Shown piece after piece: positions 1 to 11,368 of a stretch of DNA of 64,000 nucleotides. The stretch is taken from the NCBI RefSeq assembly GCF_002812485.1, contig NZ_CP025003.1, positions 4,216,001-4,280,000 on the forward strand. Direction: 5' to 3'. Positions within the stretch are counted from its first letter, which is position 1, and each line of letters starts with the position of its first letter. The position numbers and the translations under genes are program-made. Source of the DNA: Dickeya fangzhongdai (GTDB lineage Bacteria; Pseudomonadota; Gammaproteobacteria; Enterobacterales; Enterobacteriaceae). The notes below the pieces were generated by a model that was not told where the DNA came from, searched no databases, and was given only the letters and a program-made list of their open reading frames with translations.

Positions 1-1082
1 CCTTGCAGGTAACGCAGCAACGGAGAGAAATCCGCTGATTTCCCGTCGCCGCCCAGCAGCAGATGCAGCGTGCCATCGACATGCAGCCCGCTCAGCGCCG
101 CCTCGGTGCTGCCGACATTGGTAGCCTTGGAATCATTGACCCAGCGCACGTCATGACGCGCCAGCACTAGTTGGAAACGGTGCGGCAGGCCGGTAAAGGT
201 AGTCAGCGCGATCAGGGCCGACGAGCGGGGAATGCCCACAGCGTCCGCCAGCGCCAGCGCAGCCAGCGCATTGGTGTAGTTGTGCTGACCGACCAGTTTG
301 ATTTCGCGGGTATTCAGCACCCGCTCGCCTTTCACCCGCAGCCAGGTTTCACCCTGCTGCCGGTTCAGGTGGTAATCGCCCACATCCACGCCGAAACTCA
401 GGCAACGCGCGTCGGCGCCGCGCACCGGCATGGTCAGGGCGTCGTCCGCGTTCACAATGCAGACTTTGGCGTTTTCATAAATGCGCAATTTGGCGGCGCG
501 GTACTGCTGCAGCCCCAACGGGTAGCGGTTGGTGTGATCCTCGGTAACGTTGAGGATCGTGGCGGCGGCGGCGTGCAGGCTGTAAGTGGTTTCCAACTGG
601 AAGCTCGACAGCTCCAGCACATACAGCTGGCTTTCCTGCTTGAGCAGCTCCAGCGCCGGTACGCCGATGTTGCCGCCTACGCCAACGGCCCAACCGGCCG
701 CACGCGCCATTTCACCCACCAGCGTGGTAACGGTGCTTTTACCGTTGGACCCGGTGATAGCGACGATCGGCGCCTGCGCTTCGCGACAGAACAGTTCGAT
801 ATCGCCGATAATTTCAATGCCGGCTTCCGCCGCCTCGCACAGGATCGGCGTCGCCAGCGCAATACCCGGACTGGCGACGATTAAATCGGCGGACAGCAGC
901 CACTCATCATTAAGGCTACCCAGATGACGCTCAACGGACTCAGGCAGTTTATCCAGGCCCGGCGGACTAATACGGGTATCCACCACGCGCGGCACCACCC
1001 CGCGTGCAAGGAAAAAATCAACACAGGAGAGCCCTGTCAGCCCTAACCCGATAATGACAACCTTTCTACCCTGATAGTCCAT
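1..1082 (-). CDS. murD: UDP-N-acetylmuramoylalanine--D-glutamate ligase (MurD), 3' part cut by window edge
   Basis: MurD adds D-glutamate to UDP-MurNAc-L-Ala in cytoplasmic peptidoglycan precursor synthesis, using ATP. The reading frame starts at the ATG at 1082 ([19 protein letters not shown]) and stays open to base 1, giving about 360 residues of a family that is near 438 long, so the C-terminal domain lies outside the window. The N-terminal Rossmann-like GLGLTG stretch is at residues 12-17 and the ATP-binding GSNGKST loop at about 111-117. It follows mraY on the same strand with a gap of only three bases, as expected inside the mra/mur operon. The identification is firm; only the missing end is uncertain. 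Confidence 0.96.
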   Translation of the reverse strand, partial: MDYQGRKVVIIGLGLTGLSCVDFFLARGVVPRVVDTRISPPGLDKLPESVERHLGSLNDEWLLSADLIVASPGIALATPILCEAAEAGIEIIGDIELFCREAQAPIVAITGSNGKSTVTTLVGEMARAAGWAVGVGGNIGVPALELLKQESQLYVLELSSFQLETTYSLHAAAATILNVTEDHTNRYPLGLQQYRAAKLRIYENAKVCIVNADDALTMPVRGADARCLSFGVDVGDYHLNRQQGETWLRVKGERVLNTREIKLVGQHNYTNALAALALADAVGIPRSSALIALTTFTGLPHRFQLVLARHDVRWVNDSKATNVGSTEAALSGLHVDGTLHLLLGGDGKSADFSPLLRYLQ

Positions 1083-1085
1083 TTT

Positions 1086-2168
1086 TTACCGTACCTTGAG
1101 CGTTACCAGACCGATGAGCATCAGCATCAGCGAAATAATCCAGAACCGCACGATCACCCGCGGCTCCGGCCACCCCTTAAGTTCGTAGTGATGGTGGATC
1201 GGCGCCATACGGAAAATCCGCTGGCCGCGCAGCTTGAAGGAACCCACCTGCAAAATCACGGACAGGGTTTCCACCACAAACACCCCGCCCATGATCACCA
1301 ACAGGAACTCCTGACGCAGCAGCACCGCGATGGTGCCCAGCGCGCCACCCAGCGCCAGCGATCCGACATCACCCATAAACACCTGCGCCGGATAGGTGTT
1401 AAACCACAGAAAACCGAGACCGGCGCCGACAATCGCGGTACACACCACCACCAGCTCGCTGGCATGCCGGATATACGGAATGTGCAGGTAGCTGGCGAAA
1501 TTCATGTTGCCGGTCGCCCAGGCCACCAGCGCGAAACCGACCGCCACAAACACCGTCGGCATGATGGCCAACCCGTCCAGACCATCGGTGAGGTTGACGG
1601 CGTTGCTGGTGCCGACAATCACGAAATAGGCCAGCACGATGTACATCAGGCCCAGTTGCGGCATCACGTCCTTAAAGAACGGCACCACCAGCTGCGTCGC
1701 TGGCGTATCCTTGCCAATCGCGTACATGGAAAACGCGACTGCCAGCGCCAGTACCGACTGCCAGAAGTACTTCCAGCGGGCAATCAGCCCGCGGGTGTCC
1801 TTACGCACCACCTTGCGGTAGTCATCCACAAACCCGACGATGCCGTAACCCACCAGCACCAGCAGCACGCACCAGACATACGGGTTAGCCAGGTTGACCC
1901 ACAACAGCACCGAAATAATGATCGACGCCAGAATCATCACCCCGCCCATAGTCGGCGTGCCGCGTTTGCTGAAATGGGACTCCGGCCCTTCGTTACGCAC
2001 CACCTGACCGATTTGCAGGCGTTGCAGCCAGGCGATCAGATGCGGTCCCATCCACAGGGAAATGATTAACGCCGTCAGCAGGCTGACAATGGCCCGGAAC
2101 GTCAAATACGAAAAGACGTTAAAGCCGGAATAAAACTTGACCAGATGCTCGGCCAGCCAAACTAACAT
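1086..2168 (-). CDS. mraY: Phospho-N-acetylmuramoyl-pentapeptide transferase
   Basis: MraY transfers phospho-MurNAc-pentapeptide from UDP to undecaprenyl phosphate, making lipid I at the inner membrane. The 360-residue product equals the E. coli length and is almost wholly hydrophobic, with about ten membrane segments. The paired aspartates of the DDYRK motif sit at residues 115-116, the NLTDGLDG motif at about 192-199, and the histidine-rich APIHHHYE loop near 320, all part of the Mg2+-dependent active site. The start overlaps the end of murF by seven bases, which fits translational coupling in the operon. Confidence 0.98.
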   Translation of the reverse strand: MLVWLAEHLVKFYSGFNVFSYLTFRAIVSLLTALIISLWMGPHLIAWLQRLQIGQVVRNEGPESHFSKRGTPTMGGVMILASIIISVLLWVNLANPYVWCVLLVLVGYGIVGFVDDYRKVVRKDTRGLIARWKYFWQSVLALAVAFSMYAIGKDTPATQLVVPFFKDVMPQLGLMYIVLAYFVIVGTSNAVNLTDGLDGLAIMPTVFVAVGFALVAWATGNMNFASYLHIPYIRHASELVVVCTAIVGAGLGFLWFNTYPAQVFMGDVGSLALGGALGTIAVLLRQEFLLVIMGGVFVVETLSVILQVGSFKLRGQRIFRMAPIHHHYELKGWPEPRVIVRFWIISLMLMLIGLVTLKVR

Positions 2169-3523
2169 GTGGCATTCTCCTGTAATGCGTGTACTACCTG
2201 TTCCATCGCAGCGCTGCGTGAACCTTTAATTAAAACGGTAATGGTATTGTGCTGTGCCACCAACGCCCGCAAACGGGCGATCAACGCAGTTTTATTGTCA
2301 AAATGCTCGCCTGCGCCGCTGGCGTCGCCGATAAGCGCGCTCAGCACGCCTACGCTCAATACTTTCTCAATGTTTGCCTTGCGGGCCGCCTCGCCCACCT
2401 GACGGTGACACGCCTGCGCATTCTGGCCCAGTTCGGCCATATCGCCGACCACCATCACCCGGTAGCCCGGCATCTCCGCCAGCACCTGCGCCGCCGCGGT
2501 CATTGACCCGACGTTGGCGTTGTAACTGTCGTCCAGCAGCAATTTTCCAGGCGCCAGCGCAATCGGGAACAACCGCCCCGGCACAGCCTGCAATTGCGCC
2601 AGTCCGGCCTTCACCGCAGCCAGCGACGCGCCTACCGCCAGCGACAGCGCCGCCGCCGCCAGCGCGTTGGCGATGTTATGCCGCCCCGGCAGCGGCAAGG
2701 TCACCGCGATATTGCCTGCCGGCGTATGCAGCACGAAATCGGTCCCACGCTCGCTGATGCTGACATCGCTGGCGTAAAAATCGACGCCCGCGCGCGCCTG
2801 CGGCGAAAAGCGCCACAGGGTTTTCCCGGTCAGCGCATCGTGCCAGCGCGCCTCATCGTGGCTGTCGGCATTGAGGATCGCCACGCCCTGAGCCGGCAAG
2901 CCGCTAAAGATTTCGCCTTTAGCCTGCGCCACGCCTTCGAGCGAACCAAATCCTTCCAGATGAGCGGCGGCCAGGTTATTCACCAGCGCCGCTTCCGGGC
3001 GCACCATCGCCGTGGTGTAAGCAATCTCGCCGATATGGTTGGCGCCCAGCTCAATCACCGCGTAATCATGCTCCGGCGTCAGGCGGAACAGCGTCAGCGG
3101 CACGCCGATATCGTTGTTGAAATTACCGGCGGTATACAGCACGTTGCCGCACTGACGCAAAATCGCCGCGGTCATTTCCTTGACGGAGGTTTTTCCCGAT
3201 GAACCGGTCAGCGCCACTACGCGCGCCCGGCTTTGCTGCCGCACCCAGCCCGCCATCGAACCCAGCGCCAGACGCGTATCATCCACCACCAGTTGCGGCA
3301 CTTCTATTGGTAAGCGCTTACTTACCAATAACGCGGCCGCCCCATGATTAACGGCATCCGCCGCGTAATCATGAGCGTCAAATTTTTCCCCGCGCAACGC
3401 GACGAACAGACAGCCGTCGGTGAGTTTACGGGTATCCGTGGACACCTCGCTGATAATCAGGTCTTCCCCCACCAACCGGGCGCCCAGCACATCAGCCAAC
3501 TGCCGCAACGAAACGCTGATCAT
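2162..3523 (-). CDS. murF: UDP-N-acetylmuramoyl-tripeptide--D-alanyl-D-alanine ligase
   Basis: MurF joins D-Ala-D-Ala to UDP-MurNAc-tripeptide, the last cytoplasmic step of the peptidoglycan precursor. The 453 residues include the Mur-ligase ATP loop GSSGKT at about 107-112, a central NNDIGVPLT stretch and the C-terminal DDSYNAN motif typical of MurF. It overlaps murE by four bases and mraY by seven, so the three genes are read from one transcript in the same direction. Confidence 0.97.
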   Translation of the reverse strand: MISVSLRQLADVLGARLVGEDLIISEVSTDTRKLTDGCLFVALRGEKFDAHDYAADAVNHGAAALLVSKRLPIEVPQLVVDDTRLALGSMAGWVRQQSRARVVALTGSSGKTSVKEMTAAILRQCGNVLYTAGNFNNDIGVPLTLFRLTPEHDYAVIELGANHIGEIAYTTAMVRPEAALVNNLAAAHLEGFGSLEGVAQAKGEIFSGLPAQGVAILNADSHDEARWHDALTGKTLWRFSPQARAGVDFYASDVSISERGTDFVLHTPAGNIAVTLPLPGRHNIANALAAAALSLAVGASLAAVKAGLAQLQAVPGRLFPIALAPGKLLLDDSYNANVGSMTAAAQVLAEMPGYRVMVVGDMAELGQNAQACHRQVGEAARKANIEKVLSVGVLSALIGDASGAGEHFDNKTALIARLRALVAQHNTITVLIKGSRSAAMEQVVHALQENATC

Positions 3524-5004
3524 ACGATAACCCCCAGCAGACGCGCGACAGTAATGCGATCCGAATAATCCAACCGCTCATTTCCTACCAACTGATAGTC
3601 TTCGTGTCCTTTGCCTGCGACCAGCACCACATCATCGGCGCCAGCCTGCATCACCGCGCTGGTGACGGCTTCCGCCCGACCGGCAATCACCTGCACCCGG
3701 CCCGCATCCAGCAATCCGCTCAGGATATCGGTCACAATCGCCTGCGGGTCTTCGCTGCGCGGGTTATCGTCGGTAACAATCACCCGATCCGCCAGCTGTT
3801 CCGCAATCGCGCCCATTAGTGGGCGCTTACCTCTGTCGCGATCGCCACCGCAACCGAATACGCACCACAGTACGCCCCGGCAGTGCAAACGCGCCGCCGC
3901 CAGCGCTTTTTCCAGCGCGTCCGGAGTATGGGCGTAATCCACCACCACCGTCGGCCGGCCGCCGGCAAGAAAAACTTCCATTCGACCGCAGACCGGCTGC
4001 AGCGCAGAGCCGGTCTTCACCAGCTGTTCCAGCGAATAGCCCAGCGACAACAGCGTCGCCAGCGCCAGCAACAGGTTACTGACGTTGAACTCGCCCATCA
4101 GGCGGCTATTGATCTCACCGGCGCCCCAGTTGGAGTCGAATTGCACGGTGAAACCGCTGTCGTGATAATCGATACGGGTGGCTTTCAGCCAGTGCGCCCG
4201 GCCGGCATCGATCTTGCCCGCCACGCTCACCGCCACCGCTTCCGGCAGGCGGCTTAACCAACGACGGCCAACGTTGTCATCGGCGTTAATGATTTTCTGC
4301 CCGACCTGATGCTCGGCGAACAGCCGCCATTTGGCCGCTTCGTAATTCGCCATGTCGCCGTGATAATCAAGATGATCGCGACTCAGGTTGGTAAATACCG
4401 CGGCGGCGAACGACAGCGCCTCCACCCGGTGCTGCACCAGCCCATGCGAAGACACTTCCATGGCGGCGAAATCCGCCCCTTGCTCCACCAACTGACTCAG
4501 GATCTGCTGCACATCCACCGCCGAACCGGTAGTGTTTTCCGACGGCACCACATGCCCCAGCAAGCCGTTGCCGACGGTGCCCATCACCGCGCTGGTTTTG
4601 CCCAGCGCCTGACTCCACTGCGCCAGCAACTGGGTGGTGGTGGTCTTGCCGTTGGTGCCGGTAACGCCGATCAGTTGCAACGAGGCCGATGGCTGGCGAT
4701 AAAAGCGCCCTGCCAGCGCGGATAAACGCTGGTTCAGGTTACCCAGATAAATCACCGGTACGCCGTGCATTTCAGTCAGGGTGCCATCGGGCGTGGCATC
4801 ATCCGCCTGTGCGACAACCGCCGCGACGCCCTGCGCAATAGCCTGCGGAATATAGTGCCGCCCATCCGTCTTGTGGCCGACTATCGCCACAAACAGATCC
4901 CCGGCAGCCGCCACGCGGCTGTCTAATGTCATTTCCCGCAGCGCGCGCTCCGGGGCATCGGTCACCCACGGAGCCAGGACATCGCGCAAGTTACGATCTG
5001 TCAC
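3520..5004 (-). CDS. murE: UDP-MurNAc-L-Ala-D-Glu:meso-diaminopimelate ligase
   Basis: MurE adds meso-diaminopimelate to the growing UDP-MurNAc peptide. The 494-residue product is one shorter than the E. coli enzyme. The ATP loop GTNGKTT is at 116-122. The DNPR motif at 413-416 marks ligases that choose diaminopimelate over lysine, so the wall is of the usual Gram-negative DAP type. The start overlaps the ftsI stop region by 14 bases and the end overlaps murF by four. Confidence 0.97.
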   Translation of the reverse strand: MTDRNLRDVLAPWVTDAPERALREMTLDSRVAAAGDLFVAIVGHKTDGRHYIPQAIAQGVAAVVAQADDATPDGTLTEMHGVPVIYLGNLNQRLSALAGRFYRQPSASLQLIGVTGTNGKTTTTQLLAQWSQALGKTSAVMGTVGNGLLGHVVPSENTTGSAVDVQQILSQLVEQGADFAAMEVSSHGLVQHRVEALSFAAAVFTNLSRDHLDYHGDMANYEAAKWRLFAEHQVGQKIINADDNVGRRWLSRLPEAVAVSVAGKIDAGRAHWLKATRIDYHDSGFTVQFDSNWGAGEINSRLMGEFNVSNLLLALATLLSLGYSLEQLVKTGSALQPVCGRMEVFLAGGRPTVVVDYAHTPDALEKALAAARLHCRGVLWCVFGCGGDRDRGKRPLMGAIAEQLADRVIVTDDNPRSEDPQAIVTDILSGLLDAGRVQVIAGRAEAVTSAVMQAGADDVVLVAGKGHEDYQLVGNERLDYSDRITVARLLGVIV

Positions 5005-6754
5005 CTGAACCCTCTTTTCTGTTGATTACAAACTCGCTTTTTTCACCCGTCGGCAACGCATCCGGTTCGATATTCATGGTGCGCAGTACGCCGCCCATGA
5101 TCGCCCCGAAGACCGGCGCCGACACCGCGCCACCGTAGTATTTCCCCGCCTGCGGGTCGTTAATGACCACTACCAGCGCAAAGCGCGGGTTACTGGCCGG
5201 CGCCACCCCGGCGGTATAGGCGATATATTTGTTGATGTACTTGCCGTCCGGGCCGACCTTTTTCGCCGTACCGGTTTTAATCGCGATGCGATAGCCTTTC
5301 ACCGCCGCCTTGGTGCCGCCGCCTCCAGGCAGCGCCACGCTCTCCATCATGTGCACCACGGTACGGACAATCTGTTCGGAAAAGACGCGCTCGCCCGGCA
5401 CCGGCGGATCGACTTTGGTGATGGATAGCGGGCGATAAATGCCGAAGCTGCCGATGGTGGCGTAGACACGCGCCAGTTGCAGCGGGGTCACCATCAGGCC
5501 GTAGCCAAACGAAAACGTCGCGCGCTCGATATCCGACCAGCGTTGGCGATTGGGGTACAGACCCAGACTTTCCCCCACCAGCCCCAGATTGGTGGCTTTG
5601 CCCAGACCAAAACGGGAGTAAGTGTCCACCAACGCGGAAGCCGGCATCGCCAGCGCCAGATGCGATACGCCGACGTTACTGGACTTCTGCAGCACGCCGG
5701 TCAGGGTCAATTCGCTATAACGCGCCACGTCCTTGATTTCATGGCCATTGATGTAATACGGCAACGTGTTGAGCACCGCATTTTCCTTGACCACGTTGCG
5801 CTGTAGCGCCGTCATCACCACCATCGGTTTCACGGTCGAACCGGGTTCGAAAATATCGGTGATGGCGCGGTTACGAATCACGTCGGTCGGCGTGCCGGTC
5901 AGGTTGTTCGGGTTGTAGGAGGGACTGTTGGCCATCGCCAGCACTTCGCCGGTGTTCACATCCACCAGTACGGCGGTGCCCGATTCGGCCTTATTGAACG
6001 CCACCGCGTTGTTCAGCTCGCGGTACACCAGCGCCTGCAGGCGCTCATCGATACTGAGCATCAGGTTGTGCGCCGCCTGACTGTCCACCGAGGAAATGTC
6101 TTCGATGACCCGACCAAAGCGGTCTTTACGCACGGTACGCTCGCCGGGGCGGCCGGTCAGCCAGCGATCGAAGCTCTTCTCGATGCCTTCAATCCCCTGG
6201 CCGTCAATATTGGTAAAACCAATCAGATGCGACGTTACCTGACCGGAAGGATAGTAACGACGAGATTCCTGCCGCAAATTGATGCCCGGCAGTTTCAGTT
6301 TGTGGATGTATTCGCCGATCGCCGGGTTCACCTGGCGGGCAAGATAGACAAAACGGCCGTTCGGGTTGGCGTTCACCTTAGAAGCGATTTGGTCCAGCGG
6401 GATTCCCAGCGCATCCGCCAGCGCCTTCCAGCGGGTATCCAGTGAAATGCCGCCATGATCGTTGACGTCTTTCGGGTCGGCCCAGACCGCGTTAACCGGC
6501 ACGCTCACCGCCAGCGGGCGACCGGCGCGATCGCTGATCATGCCGCGAGCGGTCGGAATCTCCTGCACGCGCAGGGAACGCATGTCGCCTTCACGCACCA
6601 GCTTGTCGGGCGCGATCACCTGCAGGTACGCCGCACGCAACATCAACCCGACCATGCACAACAGAATACCGCCGCAAAGCAACGCAAAACGCCAGCTGAC
6701 AAAGCTGGCATGTTCTTCCTGACGCTTCAATTTTCCCGGTCGCGCTGCTCTCAT
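4991..6754 (-). CDS. ftsI: Septal peptidoglycan transpeptidase FtsI (PBP3)
   Basis: FtsI is the transpeptidase of the division septum, anchored in the inner membrane by one N-terminal segment (about residues 21-43) with the rest in the periplasm. Length is 587. The penicillin-binding motifs are all present: STVKP with the active serine at 306, SSN at 358-360 and KTGT at 493-496. The pedestal domain between about 60 and 240 contains the conserved [13 protein letters not shown] segment. It starts 22 bases after ftsL. No truncation or missing catalytic residue is seen. Confidence 0.98.
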   Translation of the reverse strand: MRAARPGKLKRQEEHASFVSWRFALLCGGILLCMVGLMLRAAYLQVIAPDKLVREGDMRSLRVQEIPTARGMISDRAGRPLAVSVPVNAVWADPKDVNDHGGISLDTRWKALADALGIPLDQIASKVNANPNGRFVYLARQVNPAIGEYIHKLKLPGINLRQESRRYYPSGQVTSHLIGFTNIDGQGIEGIEKSFDRWLTGRPGERTVRKDRFGRVIEDISSVDSQAAHNLMLSIDERLQALVYRELNNAVAFNKAESGTAVLVDVNTGEVLAMANSPSYNPNNLTGTPTDVIRNRAITDIFEPGSTVKPMVVMTALQRNVVKENAVLNTLPYYINGHEIKDVARYSELTLTGVLQKSSNVGVSHLALAMPASALVDTYSRFGLGKATNLGLVGESLGLYPNRQRWSDIERATFSFGYGLMVTPLQLARVYATIGSFGIYRPLSITKVDPPVPGERVFSEQIVRTVVHMMESVALPGGGGTKAAVKGYRIAIKTGTAKKVGPDGKYINKYIAYTAGVAPASNPRFALVVVINDPQAGKYYGGAVSAPVFGAIMGGVLRTMNIEPDALPTGEKSEFVINRKEGSGDRS

Positions 6755-6776
6755 AATTTAGGCGATACCTGTCAAT

Positions 6777-7100
6777 TCATTGTTGTTTAACCACAATATT
6801 TTCCTGTGAAGGATCAACGTGCACCATATGCAGTTTCTCGGTGGCGATCTGCTCGACGCGGCTGTGATCGCCCAGGGCATTCTCTTCCAGAATCAGGTTG
6901 CGCCACTCGATATCCAGCGCATCACGTTCCAGCAACAGACGCTCACGCTCCGCCGTCAGCAGGCGCGTGCGGTGCGCGGTGGTCACCACCAGAATGGCGG
7001 ACACCAACACCGCTATCAGCAGCAACAGCGGCAGTTTTCCGTGTCGCAGCAGATCGTCGCCAATCACGCCGCCCAGCGAATGGCGCTCGTTCCCGATCAC
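6777..7100 (-). CDS. ftsL: Cell division protein FtsL
   Basis: This is a small bitopic division protein of 107 residues: a short cytoplasmic N terminus, one membrane segment at about 20-42 and a periplasmic coiled-coil stretch rich in Glu, Leu and Arg at about 45-75, followed by the conserved [12 protein letters not shown] segment. FtsL forms the FtsQLB complex that activates FtsWI. It is somewhat shorter than the E. coli protein (121) because the cytoplasmic end is short. Its start overlaps the rsmH stop by four bases and ftsI follows, so position and topology together make the assignment secure. Confidence 0.95.
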   Translation of the reverse strand: MIGNERHSLGGVIGDDLLRHGKLPLLLLIAVLVSAILVVTTAHRTRLLTAERERLLLERDALDIEWRNLILEENALGDHSRVEQIATEKLHMVHVDPSQENIVVKQQ

Positions 7101-8038
7101 GACGGCAGTCTCTCGGCAAAGCGCAACACCGAACTGCGCGCGCGCGGATTTTCCGCCACTTCGTCATCAGGCGGCATCATCTTGCCCGCCGCCTTGAGCG
7201 TCTGGCCGCCCTGGCTACGCAGTTGTTCTTCCGTCAGCGGCAGACCAGCGGGCACCTGCGGCCCCCGGCTGTGCTGGCGGATAAAGCGTTTCACAATCCG
7301 GTCTTCCAGCGAATGGAAGCTGATCACCGACAAGCGTCCTTCCGGCGCCAGCACCTGCAGCGCGCCATCCAACGCCCGCTCGATCTCTTCCAGTTCGCTG
7401 TTGATATAGATACGAATGGCCTGGAAGGAACGGGTCGCCGGATGCTTGTGCTTCTCGCGAATCGGGCTGGCGGCGGCGATCAATTCCGCCAGCGCTTTGG
7501 TACGGGTCAACGGTTCGACGCGGTTACGCTCCACAATGGCGCGCGCGATGCGCTTGGCGAAACGCTCTTCGCCGAAGGTTTTCAGCACCCAGGCGATGTC
7601 TTCCGCTTCCGCTTTCATCAGCCATTCCGCCGCTGACAGGCCCCGAGTGGGGTCCATGCGCATGTCCAGCGGCCCGTCGCGCATAAACGAGAATCCCCGT
7701 TCGGGATCGTCGAGCTGAGGCGAAGAGACGCCCAAATCCAGCAGGATGCCGTCGATTTTTCCGGTCAGCCCGCGCTCGTCGACATACTCAGCCAGTTCGG
7801 AAAAAGGTCCGTGAATGATGGAAAAACGCGCATCATCAATGGTATTGGCGACCGCGACAGCTTGCGGATCGCGATCGATGGCCAACAAACGGCCTTCCGG
7901 CCCAAGGCGGGACAGAATGAGACGGGAATGGCCACCCCGGCCAAACGTACCGTCAATGTAGATACCGTTGCTGCGAATGTTCAGGCCGTTGACGGCTTCA
8001 TCCAGCAACACGGTGGTGTGTTTAAACGTTTCTGCCAT
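7097..8038 (-). CDS. rsmH: 16S rRNA m4C1402 methyltransferase RsmH
   Basis: RsmH (formerly MraW) puts the N4-methyl group on cytidine 1402 of 16S rRNA, using S-adenosylmethionine. The 313-residue protein shows the SAM-binding GTFGRGGHS loop at about 30-38 and the family motif [10 protein letters not shown] near residue 100. It follows mraZ after two bases. Length and motifs match the E. coli protein; nothing unusual is seen. Confidence 0.97.
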   Translation of the reverse strand: MAETFKHTTVLLDEAVNGLNIRSNGIYIDGTFGRGGHSRLILSRLGPEGRLLAIDRDPQAVAVANTIDDARFSIIHGPFSELAEYVDERGLTGKIDGILLDLGVSSPQLDDPERGFSFMRDGPLDMRMDPTRGLSAAEWLMKAEAEDIAWVLKTFGEERFAKRIARAIVERNRVEPLTRTKALAELIAAASPIREKHKHPATRSFQAIRIYINSELEEIERALDGALQVLAPEGRLSVISFHSLEDRIVKRFIRQHSRGPQVPAGLPLTEEQLRSQGGQTLKAAGKMMPPDDEVAENPRARSSVLRFAERLPS

Positions 8039-8040
8039 GA

Positions 8041-8499
8041 CTATAGTGATAAGTCCTGCAGCCGCTCAGATAAGGGCTCCTGAGTTGACTGCTCAGCGTC
8101 AATATCTTCCTTGACTTGTCGATACCAGGTCTGTTCATCCCACAGTTCAAACTTGTTGAACTGGCCGACCAGCATCACTTCTTTCGTAAGACCCGCATGC
8201 TGCCGCAGCGTAGATGCAATCAGTATCCTTCCGGCGTTATCCATCTGGCATTCGCTGGCATGCCCGAGTAGCAGGCGCTGAACACGGCGTTCAGCGGGGT
8301 TCATACTCGACAGGCGAGAAAGTTTCTGTTCGATAATTTCCCATTCGGGTAGCAGGTAAAGCAGCAGGCAGGGCTGATGAAGGTCAATGGTGCATACCAT
8401 TTGCCCTTGAGCTTCCTCGTTCAGTAAGTCCCGGTAACGGGTGGGAACGGCAAGCCGTCCTTTACTGTCGAGGTTGACCAGTGTCGCCCCACGAAACAT
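8041..8499 (-). CDS. mraZ: Transcriptional regulator MraZ
   Basis: MraZ is a ring-forming DNA-binding protein with two AbrB-like half domains; it represses its own promoter and so the whole division and cell-wall cluster. The start is taken at the ATG at 8499, giving [15 protein letters not shown] and 152 residues, the family length. An in-frame ATG 15 codons upstream lies inside the operator repeats and is not used. Each half carries a DxxGRL/I-type signature (DSKGRLAVP near 12, NAGRILI near 90). An AAGGG ribosome site lies about 11 bases before the start. Confidence 0.96.
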   Translation of the reverse strand: MFRGATLVNLDSKGRLAVPTRYRDLLNEEAQGQMVCTIDLHQPCLLLYLLPEWEIIEQKLSRLSSMNPAERRVQRLLLGHASECQMDNAGRILIASTLRQHAGLTKEVMLVGQFNKFELWDEQTWYRQVKEDIDAEQSTQEPLSERLQDLSL

Positions 8500-8528
8500 G
8501 ACAGTATTTAACCCTTCATGACCTTTTT

Positions 8529-8553
8529 CACCACTTTGCCCCACAAATCCCCA
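8529..8553 (-). promoter_or_regulatory. MraZ operator: three direct repeats
   Basis: On the minus strand three 5-base repeats, TGGGG, TGGGG and TGGTG, are each separated by exactly five bases. They lie just downstream of the -10 box and 30 bases before the mraZ start. MraZ is known to bind such TGGGN direct repeats, so this is the expected autoregulatory site. Confidence 0.85.
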
Positions 8554-8561
8554 CTCTTGAG

Positions 8562-8591
8562 AGTTTACGGAGGGGATGAAAAGCTTGTCAA
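8562..8591 (-). promoter_or_regulatory. Promoter of the mra/mur/fts cluster
   Basis: On the minus strand a TTGACA -35 box (8591-8586) and a TAAACT -10 box (8567-8562) are separated by 18 bases. Predicted start of transcription is near 8555, at the first MraZ repeat, which places the operator in a position that would block the promoter. Confidence 0.8.
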
Positions 8592-8599
8592 GCCAGCAC

Positions 8600-9350
8600 G
8601 GATGCGCCCGGGCATTATTTCCCGTCGAATCAGAGAGTGAAAAAACCGCAAAAAAACCACCACGAAGAAATAATGAGGATTAACGCTGTGATTATTTAAG
8701 GAAAATTAATGGCTCTCGGGGAGGCGCATAAAGATATAGGATTTTTCATTCGGTGCAATATTATTTTGTCTGTCACAGTTCGATACGTATTTCTTAAATC
8801 TTCATACGATATCGAAATATTTTTATCGACTGATTTTTAAGCACTTTTAAAAGTCATTTTTCCTGCCTGCACAAAATATGACGGGAAAAATGAATTTATT
8901 GGACGCGGGATCCCATTTTTTTGACCTGAACCACACTGTCGGTTACTTCAACTCAGGTTATCTATTCATGTCTGAAACATTAACCCGCTGTTTCATCAGT
9001 GTCAGAAAGAATAACTGGATTTATTTCCAGTATTATTCACATTCACTTGCACTTTACCGTTCCGCAACTTTTTCATTCCAAACCACGCCGTTTCCGGTCG
9101 GCTTTTCCTCCTATCGCCAGCATCTCATTAATTGGTTGTTTTATATAAAATTAAATACCCAACTCATGATAATCGAATGAAAAAGACGATTTGCAACCAT
9201 AAAGTTGCGCCACTGAACAAAAAACGAGCAAAAATAAGTTTTTTAAGCTAGTTAAAACGCAATAAATAGTTATGTAGACTACAAACAAAGCAATAAAGCA
9301 AAACTAAACACCAATAAAATACGCCACAAGCAACGTTATTATCCTTCACC
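8600..9350. other. AT-rich intergenic region between divergent mraZ and alaE
   Basis: About 750 bases with no convincing gene. A 100-codon open frame at 8878-9180 has no recognisable product, an amino-acid mix typical of translated AT-rich spacer and no good ribosome site. The stretch should contain the alaE promoter, but I could not choose one set of boxes. Confidence 0.6.
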
Positions 9351-9365
9351 ATGGAGCCATACAAT

Positions 9366-9827
9366 ATGTTTTCCCCCGTTTTCCGCGTGCGTGGCATCGT
9401 TGCCGATACCGTTGCTATGGTGGTGTATTGCTTCCTGACCGGCATGGCGATTGAAATCCTGCTGTCCGGCATGACCTTCCAGCAGTCGCTCTCTTCCCGA
9501 CTGCTGTCGATTCCGGTCAATATCGTCATTGCCTGGCCCTACGGCCTTTATCGCGATCGCATCGTTGCCCTGGCGTTACGCCTAAACGCGGATTTACGCT
9601 GGGGAAAAAATATGGCGGATCTGTTTGCCTATGTCAGTTTTCAATCGCCGGTTTATGCCGCCATTCTGCTGACGATTGGCGCCGAGCCGTCGCAAATCAT
9701 GAAGGCGGTTGCCAGCAACGCGGTAATTTCCATGTTCATGGGCGTGGCGTACGGTTATTTTCTGGAATATTGCCGTCGCCTGTTCCGGGTCGGCGTTCCG
9801 GCTCGTCCGCAAATTGTCAGCCATTAA
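9366..9827 (+). CDS. alaE: L-alanine exporter AlaE
   Basis: AlaE is a small inner-membrane protein that exports L-alanine and protects the cell from alanine build-up. The 153-residue product has about four membrane segments and the conserved stretches [39 protein letters not shown] and [11 protein letters not shown], which match the E. coli protein. The start is set at the second ATG (9366, MFSPVFRVR) because a GGAG sits eight bases before it and it fits the family length; an in-frame ATG at 9351 would add five residues. The gene stands alone and is divergent from mraZ; an ERIC repeat follows. Confidence 0.92.
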   Translation: MFSPVFRVRGIVADTVAMVVYCFLTGMAIEILLSGMTFQQSLSSRLLSIPVNIVIAWPYGLYRDRIVALALRLNADLRWGKNMADLFAYVSFQSPVYAAILLTIGAEPSQIMKAVASNAVISMFMGVAYGYFLEYCRRLFRVGVPARPQIVSH

Positions 9828-9852
9828 TCCAGCGCAACAAGCGGCTGTGGAA

Positions 9853-9978
9853 TATATCCGTCCTACTCCACGTTGCTGGTGTGTTGGCTGCGTTCGCTCA
9901 CCCGAATCACTTACCTGAGTAAGCTCATCACGATTCACTCACTTGCCGTCTTCCTGCAACTCGAATTATTTTGGGTAT
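9853..9978. repeat. ERIC element
   Basis: A 126-base imperfect palindrome bounded by TATA at the left and GGGTATA at the right. Its centre reads CACTTACCTGAGTAAGCTCATCACGATTCACTCACTTGCC in two overlapping blocks, close to the enterobacterial repetitive intergenic consensus core. It aligns in reverse orientation with the second copy at 44909-45035. It lies between the convergent ends of alaE and cra. Confidence 0.85.
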
Positions 9979-10120
9979 AAATATAAAAGAAGAGAAAAGC
10001 GGGGAAAAAATAAGAATTATCCGATGCGGCGTGGAACAGAAAATTATTCCAGCGCCGCATGCTATCGTTCAGAAACGACTTACCGATCAGAAACGACTTG
10101 CGATCCGCAACGGCTTACGA

Positions 10121-11125
10121 TCAGAGACGGCTTAGAAAACCGCGGCGATAGAGATTACGACGAATACGGTATAAACCCGGTTTCGGTTTACGCGGCTCAT
10201 CCAGACTCGCCAGCACCAGCTCCAGCACCCGCTCCGCCACCTCACGATGGCGCTGCGCCACCGCCAACACCTGGCATTCCAGGAAATCCAGCAATTCATT
10301 ATCGCCGAATGTGGCGATAGCCAGATTGTTCGGCAGGCGTCCGCTCTGTCTGAGCGTCACGTCCATCACCCCTTGCAGCAGCGGGAACGAGGTCGTAAAC
10401 AACGCCTGCGGCATCGGGTTGGTTTTCAGGTATTCCTCAAACACCGCCGCCGCCGCGCTGCGTTCATAGCTGTTGGCATAGATGTAATTCACCTGACGCG
10501 GATCTTCCTCCCAGGCGCGTCGGAATCCCTGCTCGCGCAGGAAACTGACCGACAACTCCGGTAGCGCGCCGAGGTACATCACCGATTCCGCCGGCACCTT
10601 GCGCAGCTCCTGCGCCAGCATCTCCGCGTCTTCCATATCCGCGCCGACCACGCTGGTGAAATGCTCGCGATCCAACGCCCGATCGAGCGCGATCACCGGC
10701 AGGGGATCATTAGCCCAGCGCTGGTAAAACGGATGTTCCGGCGGCAGCGCCGTTGAGACGATAATCGCATCCACCTGACGTTGCAGCAGATGCTCGATGC
10801 AGCGCATCTCGTTATCGGGTTGATCTTCAGAACACGCAATCAGCAATTGATAGCCGCGCTGACGAGCCTGACGCTCCAGATAATTGGCGATACGGGTATA
10901 ACTGGTGTTCTCCAGGTCCGGAATAACCAGCCCGATGGAACGGGTGCGTCCGGCGCGCAGACCGGCTGCGACAGCGTTCGGATGGTAGTTGTGCTCCCTG
11001 ACTACCGCCATCACTTTCTCAACGGTCTTATCGCTTACGCGATATTGTTTCGCCTTACCATTAATAACGTAACTGGCCGTTGTACGCGAAACCCCAGCAA
11101 GACGCGCGATTTCATCCAGTTTCAC
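10121..11125 (-). CDS. cra: Catabolite repressor/activator Cra (FruR)
   Basis: Cra is a LacI-family regulator that controls glycolytic and gluconeogenic genes and answers to fructose phosphates. The N-terminal helix-turn-helix ([20 protein letters not shown]) is followed by the hinge and the periplasmic-binding-like effector domain ending in [13 protein letters not shown]. The start is taken as the GTG at 11125, which gives 334 residues like E. coli and leaves six bases after an AGGGG ribosome site; a TTG two codons upstream would sit directly on that site. Its place next to ilvIH is the same as in E. coli. Confidence 0.96.
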   Translation of the reverse strand: MKLDEIARLAGVSRTTASYVINGKAKQYRVSDKTVEKVMAVVREHNYHPNAVAAGLRAGRTRSIGLVIPDLENTSYTRIANYLERQARQRGYQLLIACSEDQPDNEMRCIEHLLQRQVDAIIVSTALPPEHPFYQRWANDPLPVIALDRALDREHFTSVVGADMEDAEMLAQELRKVPAESVMYLGALPELSVSFLREQGFRRAWEEDPRQVNYIYANSYERSAAAAVFEEYLKTNPMPQALFTTSFPLLQGVMDVTLRQSGRLPNNLAIATFGDNELLDFLECQVLAVAQRHREVAERVLELVLASLDEPRKPKPGLYRIRRNLYRRGFLSRL

Positions 11126-11262
11126 TGGCAACCCCTTAATAAGCCGGACAAAAAATAAAGAATGAAACGATAACCATGAATTAACCGTGGATATGATACC
11201 GATCTAAGCGCAGAAAACACTGACGGGCAACCGCTTTTATTATTTACTTCAATCAGGATCAG

Positions 11263-11286
11263 AAAAGCCCGGCGTCATGGCCGGGC
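11263..11286 (-). terminator. Terminator of ilvIH
   Basis: On the minus strand GCCCGGC, a six-base loop and GCCGGGC are followed by TTTTCT. It lies about 80 bases after the ilvH stop. Confidence 0.75.
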
Positions 11287-11368
11287 CAGATATTACCATC
11301 AGAAAAGCCAGTATTGCTGTATGAAAATCAGCAAACCATCAGACAAATGGCCGAATTTCAGCACGGCG

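Noticed and set aside
8878..9180. 100-codon open frame in the mraZ-alaE spacer
   Set aside because: No ribosome site, no recognisable domain, and composition expected of translated AT-rich spacer.
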